From JAUVDZ01 sp964346325 (GTDB lineage Bacteria > Patescibacteriota > Gracilibacteria > UBA1369 > PNNO01): DNA of 9,723 nucleotides. The stretch covers positions 1 through 9,723 of the forward strand of contig CAYFUK010000043.1 of assembly GCA_964346325.1 (NCBI GenBank). Direction: 5' to 3'. The translations under genes were made by a program, and so were the position numbers. Shown here one piece after another: positions 5,893 to 9,723 of this stretch (its first letter is position 1; every line of letters starts with the position of its first letter). The notes under the pieces were generated by a model. It was given only the letters and a program-made list of their open reading frames with translations. It searched no databases and was not told the DNA's origin.

Positions 5893-6267
5893 ATGCCAAT
5901 TATCAAATCAGCAAAAAAGCGTGTTAAACAAGCTGAAAAACGCAGAGAAAGGAACTTCCCGGTAAGATCTTCAATGAAGACACATATCAAAAAAGTTTTA
6001 CTGCTTGCAAAAGAAGGAAAAAAACAGGAAGCGGAAAAAGAACTTCCATCAGCATATAAAATTATTGATACAGCTGCAAAAAAGAACATTATCCACAATA
6101 ATAACGCTGCGCGCAAAAAATCAAGACTCGCAAAAACCGTAGCCAATATTAAAGAAGAAAGTGCGAGCAAAGCGAGCACTATGGAGCGGAGCGGAGCGAA
6201 AAAAACTACCGCCAAACCTAAAACAGCTCCAAAAAAAGCTGAGATCGGGACTGAAGAACAAGCTTAA
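5893..6267 (+). CDS. rpsT: 30S ribosomal protein S20 with extended C-terminal tail
   Basis: S20 binds 16S rRNA early in small-subunit assembly. The 124-residue product opens with MPIIKSAKKRVKQAEKRRER and RNFPVRSSMKT, the recognised S20 N-terminus, followed by a basic helical core ending with the typical KNIIHNNNAARKKSRLAK (84-101). The frame is open further upstream to 5764, but the ATG at 5893 gives the family-standard N-terminus and lies behind the promoter at 5824-5852. S20 is usually 85-95 residues long; here residues after about 105 form an extra tail rich in Ala, Lys, Ser and Thr. Its DNA contains GC-rich short repeats (6163-6177 and 6183-6197) unlike the surrounding AT-rich sequence. 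The tail is probably disordered. No clear Shine-Dalgarno sequence is present. Confidence 0.95.
   Translation: MPIIKSAKKRVKQAEKRRERNFPVRSSMKTHIKKVLLLAKEGKKQEAEKELPSAYKIIDTAAKKNIIHNNNAARKKSRLAKTVANIKEESASKASTMERSGAKKTTAKPKTAPKKAEIGTEEQA
6163..6197 (+). repeat. GC-rich short repeats within the S20 tail: GCGAGC x2 and (GGAGC)x3
   Basis: GCGAGC occurs at 6163-6168 and 6172-6177, and GGAGC three times in tandem at 6183-6197. The first pair is framed by AGTGC and its complement GCACT (6160-6164 and 6176-6180). The tract keeps the reading frame and encodes the Ser/Ala/Arg-rich part of the S20 extension. It may be a replication-slippage product or a small dispersed repeat; deciding would need the rest of the genome. 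Confidence 0.6.
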
Positions 6268-6278
6268 GGCGCTTTTTT
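6260..6278 (+). terminator. weak terminator-like hairpin after rpsT
   Basis: AAGC (6260-6263), a 7-base loop and GCTT (6271-6274) run into a six-T tract (6273-6278). The 4-bp stem overlaps the rpsT stop codon and is weak, so termination may be partial or absent. Confidence 0.3.
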
Positions 6279-6289
6279 ATAACTTGAAT

Positions 6290-6317
6290 TTTACACCGGG
6301 CTGTTTTTGAGTATAAT
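6290..6317 (+). promoter_or_regulatory. promoter of the intron-containing tRNA-Ile gene
   Basis: TTTACA (6290-6295; 5 of 6 to consensus), 16 bases, TATAAT (6312-6317; perfect). The predicted start near 6324 is about 19 bases before the tRNA 5' end. With no strong terminator between the tRNA and the next genes, it may also feed the hyd cluster. Confidence 0.65.
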
Positions 6318-6342
6318 AATTCTGTTTGATCATTAAAAATCA

Positions 6343-6679
6343 GGGCCTGTAGCTCAGTGGTCAGAGCAGTCGGCTTGAAGACCCTATGCTAAGTTATGCT
6401 GTGGATATAGCATAATATGCAAAAGGTTCACAGGGCTGCTTGCAAAGTAATTTGCAAGTGATAACCTATCAAATTCGGGGAAACCTAAATTGCGTAAATA
6501 TGTAACATGGCAATCCCGAGCCAAGCTCAAAATGCGAGAAGGTGTAGAGACTAGATGGTAGGTATCCGTTACAGTACGGATAAAGGGATAGTCCGGATCA
6601 CAAACCGAAAGGACCGTGAAAACGGTAGTTGATATGCATAACCGATTGGTCGCTGGTTCAAGTCCAGCCAGGCCCACCA
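6343..6679 (+). tRNA. tRNA-Ile(CAU), interrupted by a group I intron (exons 6343-6375 and 6637-6679)
   Basis: Joining the exons gives a complete 76-nt tRNA with encoded CCA: acceptor GGGCCTG/CAGGCCC (7 perfect pairs), D stem GCTC/GAGC, anticodon stem GTCGG/CCGAT, loop CTCATAA, five-base variable region, T arm GCTGG-TTCAAGT-CCAGC. The anticodon is CAU. The D arm, TTGGTC variable region and T arm closely match E. coli tRNA-Ile2 (ileX/ileY), not initiator or elongator Met, so it should be the AUA-reading isoleucine tRNA whose C34 is changed to lysidine by TilS. If splicing were one base later, the anticodon would be UAU, but the intron would then end in C rather than the conserved G. The gene has its own promoter at 6290-6317 and ends 32 bases before the next gene. 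Confidence 0.9.
6376..6636 (+). ncRNA. group I intron (261 nt, IC3-like) in the tRNA-Ile anticodon loop
   Basis: Core helices can be drawn directly. P1: exon CGGCT (6371-6375) with the guide GGCTG (6434-6438), ending in the required U-G wobble. P2: CTTGCAAA, GNRA-type loop GTAA, TTTGCAAG (6439-6458). P3: ACCTATC (6464-6470) with GGTAGGT (6557-6563). P4: TTCGGG (6474-6479) with CCCGAG (6515-6520). P5a: TTGCGT/ATGTAA. P7: ACTA (6550-6553) with TAGT (6589-6592), within the conserved GTAGAGACTAGA and ATAGTCC segments. P8: TCCGT/ACGGA (6565-6580). P9: ACCGT-GAAA-ACGGT (6613-6626). The last base is G6636. The core strongly resembles the Azoarcus tRNA-Ile ribozyme. No homing endonuclease is encoded. 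Self-splicing is expected but not shown. Confidence 0.9.
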
Positions 6680-6711
6680 AACACATAAGAATACTGTAAA
6701 ACTATTTGATT

Positions 6712-7104
6712 ATGAATATTGAAACTACCAGTGGTTCCCTTCTGGAACAATTAAAAAATAATCCTAAATTTCATAAATTACCTGAATCATTAAAAAATTG
6801 GTGTATCGAAACCAATATAAATGATGAAGGTGCTTTGGCTGATTATCTTTGCGTCAAAGCGCAGACTTTTCTAAAAAGCGGTGCTAAACAAAGCGGTTCC
6901 GACATACTTGAATTAGCTAATGAACTGGCCAGCGAAGCGGGTGATGATGAGCTTGCCGCGCAAATCAACGCGTGGCTGGGTCTTCTTGAAACAGAAGAGA
7001 ATGAACTTGTGTTGGAAACAATCGAAGCGATAAGAGGAGTTATAGAAGATACCGATGACTACAAAGAATTTGAACGAACCGTTCTTGGCAATAACAATTT
7101 ATAA
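6712..7104 (+). CDS. hypothetical acidic helical protein, first gene of the hyd cluster
   Basis: This 130-residue protein is not one I recognise. It is strongly acidic and appears mostly helical: an N-terminal amphipathic stretch with LLEQLKNNPKF and LPESLKNWC (10-31), a central helical region with ADYLCVKAQTFLKSG (43-57) and ILELANELASEAGDDELAAQ (65-84), then NAWLGLLETEENELVLETI (86-104) and an acidic end. Two Cys (31, 47) are spaced too widely for a classical metal motif. There is no signal peptide or membrane segment. The helix-turn-helix pairing in the middle faintly recalls TPR-type repeats, without a clear match. The ATG at 6712 is preferred; a TTG at 6706 in the same frame would add two residues. 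The stop lies 4 bases before the HypC-HydE gene, so co-translation is likely and a role tied to hydrogenase maturation is a reasonable guess. Confidence 0.8.
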   Translation: MNIETTSGSLLEQLKNNPKFHKLPESLKNWCIETNINDEGALADYLCVKAQTFLKSGAKQSGSDILELANELASEAGDDELAAQINAWLGLLETEENELVLETIEAIRGVIEDTDDYKEFERTVLGNNNL

Positions 7105-7108
7105 TGTT

Positions 7109-8365
7109 ATGTGCCTCACAATTCCCGCAAAAGTAATAGAAGTAAAGGGAGATAAAGCCAAAATCAGTAAAGACGGCAGTAATTTTGAAATAGATATTCG
7201 CTCAATAGATCACCTGTATGCCGGGGACTGGATTTTATATATGTCCGATATTGCCGTGCAAAAGGTTTCGGCCGAAGATGCGCGCGAAATTCTGGAACTT
7301 CTTGAACATGTTCAAAAAACCGATCCAAACAAACTCGATCCGCGATTCTTGGATATAATAAAAGCCTCAAAACAGCGCAAACTTACAAAAAATGAAATTA
7401 AATATTTACTAAGGCTTGAAGGCGCGGAACTTGAAGCTTTGTTCAGCGAAGCGGAAATGATGCGAAAAACTCATATTAAAGATTTTTTTTGTATTCACGG
7501 AATTATAGAATTCTCGAATTATTGCAAAAATGACTGCAATTATTGCGGACTCAGATGTGAGAATAAGGCAATAAAACGATATAGGATGTCAGATGACGAA
7601 ATTATTGAAGCTGTTCGAGTCGGTGCCGAAATCGGATATAAATTGTTTGTTCTGCAATCGGGTGAAGATCCATATTACACCAGGGAAAAGCTGGCTGAAT
7701 TGGTACGGCGAATCAAAGAACAACATAAGGTTTTTATATTTATAAGTATTGGAGAGCGCGACTATGAAACATATAAAGCCCTGCGTGAAGCGCGCGCCGA
7801 CGGAGTTTTGTTCAGATTCGAGACCTCAAACACTCTGCTTTTTGCCAAAATTCATCCCAGTGGCAAATCACTCAAAAATCGCTTTGAACACCTTAAATTC
7901 ATGAAAGAGCTGGGCTATTTTGTTGCTTCAGGTTCGATCGTCGGCCTGCCCGGTCAAACTACGGAAGATTTGGCTGATGATATTTTGACAATTCGCGATA
8001 ACAAGTTTGATATGGTTTCAATGGGGCCATTTGTACCATGCCAAAACACGCCTTATGCAAAAGAAAACCCGGGGTCAACCGATTTAATGCTCAAAATGAT
8101 CGCAATCCTTCGCCTGGAAATGAAAGACACCAGAATACCCGTTGTTACCGCGCACGAGACTCTGGATCCGGAACAAGGCAGAAAAAAAGCAATAAAAGCG
8201 GGAGCAAATGCAATGATGTTCAACCTTACTCCTTCAAAATATCGCGAACATTACGAAATCTACAAGCGAAAAGAAGCACCGGACAGAAAAATGTGGGAAA
8301 AATACGGCCTTTACAATACCGATGAGAGTTATAAAATGCTTGAGGACAAATTAAAAATCTCATAA
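7109..8365 (+). CDS. hydE: HypC/HupF domain fused to [FeFe]-hydrogenase radical SAM maturase HydE
   Basis: This is a 418-residue protein. Residues 1-68 are a HypC/HupF-type domain: MCLTIPAKV at the very N-terminus (HypC proteins begin MCLxIPxxV, with Cys2 the iron ligand), then AGDWILYMSDIAV and SAEDAREILELL. The HypC motif normally reads GDYVLVHxGxAI; its His is Met45 here. Residues about 75-418 are HydE: radical-SAM C139-x3-C143-x2-C146 in SNYCKNDCNYCGLR, then LQSGEDPYYT, ETSNTLLFAKIHP, SGSIVGLPGQT, MGPFVPCQNTP and MMFNLTPSKYREHY. Known HydE works on a cysteine-bound Fe(CO)2CN synthon from HydG during H-cluster assembly. The non-essential second cluster site (C-x7-C-x2-C) of some HydE is absent. 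The start at 7109 is fixed by the HypC signature, although the frame extends upstream to 7055. Its TAA is followed at once by the hydG ATG. Confidence 0.93.
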   Translation: MCLTIPAKVIEVKGDKAKISKDGSNFEIDIRSIDHLYAGDWILYMSDIAVQKVSAEDAREILELLEHVQKTDPNKLDPRFLDIIKASKQRKLTKNEIKYLLRLEGAELEALFSEAEMMRKTHIKDFFCIHGIIEFSNYCKNDCNYCGLRCENKAIKRYRMSDDEIIEAVRVGAEIGYKLFVLQSGEDPYYTREKLAELVRRIKEQHKVFIFISIGERDYETYKALREARADGVLFRFETSNTLLFAKIHPSGKSLKNRFEHLKFMKELGYFVASGSIVGLPGQTTEDLADDILTIRDNKFDMVSMGPFVPCQNTPYAKENPGSTDLMLKMIAILRLEMKDTRIPVVTAHETLDPEQGRKKAIKAGANAMMFNLTPSKYREHYEIYKRKEAPDRKMWEKYGLYNTDESYKMLEDKLKIS

Positions 8366-9723
8366 ATGAAAATTTATGATCCGGTAATTATAGAAAACAT
8401 TTTAAAAGAGACGAATCCCACGCCCGGGCAGATTGAAATTGTCCTCAAAAAAGCGGAAAAAATGAAAGGCCTCACATTAAAAGATGCCGCGATTTTAATG
8501 AATGCCGGCCCAAAACATGCAAACGCAATGTTTAAAACGGCGGGAAAAATCAAAAATCAAATTTATGGTGAGCGGCTCGTGCTCTTTGCACCCCTTTATG
8601 TTTCAAATTATTGTGTGAACGATTGCGAATATTGTGGCTTTCATGCCAGGAACAAATGCAAACGCAGAAAACTGACACTTAAAGAAGTTGAAGATCAAAC
8701 ACGGATCCTAATAAAAATGGGCCACAAAAGGCTTTTACTGGAATTCGGAGAGCATCCCGTTGAATCCCCAATCGATTACGTGATTGATGTAATAAAAACA
8801 ATTTACAGTGTTAAAGAAGGCAACGGTGAAATAAGACGCGTTAATGTAAATATAGCCGCAACTTCGGTTGAGGATTATAAAAAATTAAAAGAAGTGGGAA
8901 TAGGAACTTACCAGTTATTTCAGGAGACTTACCACAGACCCACTTACGAAAAACTTCACAAAGGGCCCAAGGCTGATTTCAAGCGCCAGCTTTATGCGCA
9001 TGATCGCGCCTTTAAAGCGGGAATTGATGATATAGGGCTGGGTGTACTTTATGGATTATATGACCGGAAGTTCGATACCCTTGCTTTGATTTCGCATGCC
9101 AAATATCTGGATAAAAAATATGGCGTGGGGCCGCATACATTCAGTGTTCCAAGACTTCAGCCCGCTCCTACGGTTAAAGATAAATGGCCGCACGCGGTGA
9201 GTGAGGATGAAATTCTGAAGATTATCGCTATTTTAAGGATGGCGGTTCCGTACACGGGAATGATTATTTCCACGCGCGAAAGCGCACGGGTTCGTGAAAA
9301 AGCCTTTGAAATCGGTATTTCGCAAACTTCGGCTGCTTCGCGTACTTCTCCGGGGGGTTATGGAAAAACTCCGGAGTTGAATCAGTTTATGACGTCGGAT
9401 GAGCGCACTGTTGATGAAGTAATCGAAGGTATTTTGGATGAAGGTTTGCTTCCGAGTTTTTGTACGGCTTGTTACAGATTGGGCCGCACCGGTCATGATT
9501 TTATGGATATTGCAAAACCCGGAGAAATTCATAATTTTTGCAGGCCGAATGCTATACTTACATTAAAAGAATATCTTGAAGATTACGCAAAAGAAAGGAC
9601 AAAGACAAAAGGATTAAAAATCATTGATAAATATGTTAAACAAATCCCTTCGGATGCTGTGCGTAAAAAAACCGTGCATCGACTTAAAAATATAGAACAG
9701 GGCGAACGCGACCTTTACTTTTA
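8366..9723 (+). CDS. hydG: [FeFe]-hydrogenase maturase HydG (3'-truncated by window edge)
   Basis: HydG is a radical SAM tyrosine lyase that makes p-cresol, CO and cyanide from tyrosine and delivers them as an iron-cysteine synthon for the H-cluster. The frame is open from the ATG at 8366 to the window end (452 residues; the family is about 460-480, so little is missing). The radical-SAM motif is C83-x3-C87-x2-C90 in SNYCVNDCEYCGFHARN. The diagnostic C-terminal motif C366-x2-C369-x22-C392 (CTACYRLGRTG ... HNFCRPNAI) binds the auxiliary cluster that carries the dangler iron, and separates HydG from ThiH and NosL. Other landmarks are LLEFGEHP, QLFQETYH, DDIGLGVLYGLYD, HTFSVPRLQPAP, and STRESARVRE. 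Its ATG directly follows the hydE stop (TAAATG), so the two are translationally coupled. Confidence 0.96.
   Translation, partial: MKIYDPVIIENILKETNPTPGQIEIVLKKAEKMKGLTLKDAAILMNAGPKHANAMFKTAGKIKNQIYGERLVLFAPLYVSNYCVNDCEYCGFHARNKCKRRKLTLKEVEDQTRILIKMGHKRLLLEFGEHPVESPIDYVIDVIKTIYSVKEGNGEIRRVNVNIAATSVEDYKKLKEVGIGTYQLFQETYHRPTYEKLHKGPKADFKRQLYAHDRAFKAGIDDIGLGVLYGLYDRKFDTLALISHAKYLDKKYGVGPHTFSVPRLQPAPTVKDKWPHAVSEDEILKIIAILRMAVPYTGMIISTRESARVREKAFEIGISQTSAASRTSPGGYGKTPELNQFMTSDERTVDEVIEGILDEGLLPSFCTACYRLGRTGHDFMDIAKPGEIHNFCRPNAILTLKEYLEDYAKERTKTKGLKIIDKYVKQIPSDAVRKKTVHRLKNIEQGERDLYF

Noticed and set aside
5764..6267. Longer version of the S20 gene starting at 5764
   Set aside because: It would begin inside maf on the opposite strand and precede the rpsT promoter. 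The ATG at 5893 gives the standard S20 N-terminus.
6343..6679. tRNA-Met or tRNA-Leu(UAA) identity for the split tRNA
   Set aside because: The variable region has five bases, which excludes Leu. The D, variable and T arms match tRNA-Ile2(CAU) and not Met tRNAs.
6384..6686. Minus-strand frame whose translation begins MCLVGLAGLEPATNR
   Set aside because: It is the reverse complement of the tRNA T arm, acceptor end and group I intron. The GLAGLEPAT-type string is a well-known false protein produced over tRNA genes.
7055..7108. Upstream extension of the HypC-HydE frame
   Set aside because: It overlaps the previous gene, and HypC function depends on Cys being residue 2 after Met, which fits only the ATG at 7109.
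1..9723. Recoded TGA (as in Gracilibacteria or Absconditabacteria), CRISPR array, insertion sequence or phage genes
   Set aside because: No reading frame needs TGA as a sense codon. No spaced direct repeats, transposase, integrase or terminal inverted repeats were seen.

Overview
The window is a gene-dense (11 genes in 9.7 kb), AT-rich bacterial fragment from an assembly; a run of exactly 100 N at 4540-4639 is a scaffold placeholder. All eight visible stop codons are TAA (seven) or TAG (one), and glycine is read from GGN codons, so nothing suggests recoded TGA. Most starts lack a clear Shine-Dalgarno sequence, while near-consensus sigma70-type promoters are easy to see. The style of the ribosomal protein S20, the very acidic Ig/SLH surface protein, an intron in a tRNA gene and the tight packing suggest an uncultivated anaerobe, perhaps of the Patescibacteria (CPR; Peregrinibacteria- or Gracilibacteria-like). 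That placement is a guess. The [FeFe]-hydrogenase maturation genes do point to hydrogen metabolism.

Layout. Positions 1-2186 (minus strand) hold a probable four-gene operon behind a good promoter at 2214-2242: a YtxH-like membrane-anchored protein with a histone-H1-like Lys/Ala tail, prephenate dehydratase (pheA), a 51-residue two-helix membrane protein, and a PrsW-family intramembrane protease that runs off the left edge. Positions 2293-5096 (minus strand) are one large secreted surface protein split by the N gap: signal peptide, six FlgD-like Ig repeats, Asp-rich linkers and three SLH domains placed between the Ig repeats. It has a perfect consensus promoter (TTGACA-17-TATAAT) just after the stop of the next gene, maf (5215-5817, minus), a house-cleaning nucleotide pyrophosphatase. 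rpsT (S20) is divergent from maf on the plus strand, with its own promoter and an extended low-complexity tail.

Positions 6343-6679 are a tRNA-Ile(CAU) gene interrupted by a 261-nt group I intron whose core helices P1-P5 and P7-P9 can be drawn directly from the sequence. It is followed on the same strand by a three-gene cluster: an unrecognised acidic 130-residue protein, a HypC-HydE fusion, and HydG, which runs off the right edge. HydE and HydG are radical-SAM enzymes that build the H-cluster of [FeFe]-hydrogenase. HypC normally serves [NiFe]-hydrogenase maturation.

The most notable observations are the HypC-HydE fusion, in which the HypC His ligand is replaced while Cys2 is kept; the unknown gene that opens the hyd cluster; the tRNA-Ile intron inserted 5' of the anticodon; and the architecture of the surface protein. 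The hydrogenase itself and HydF are not in the window.
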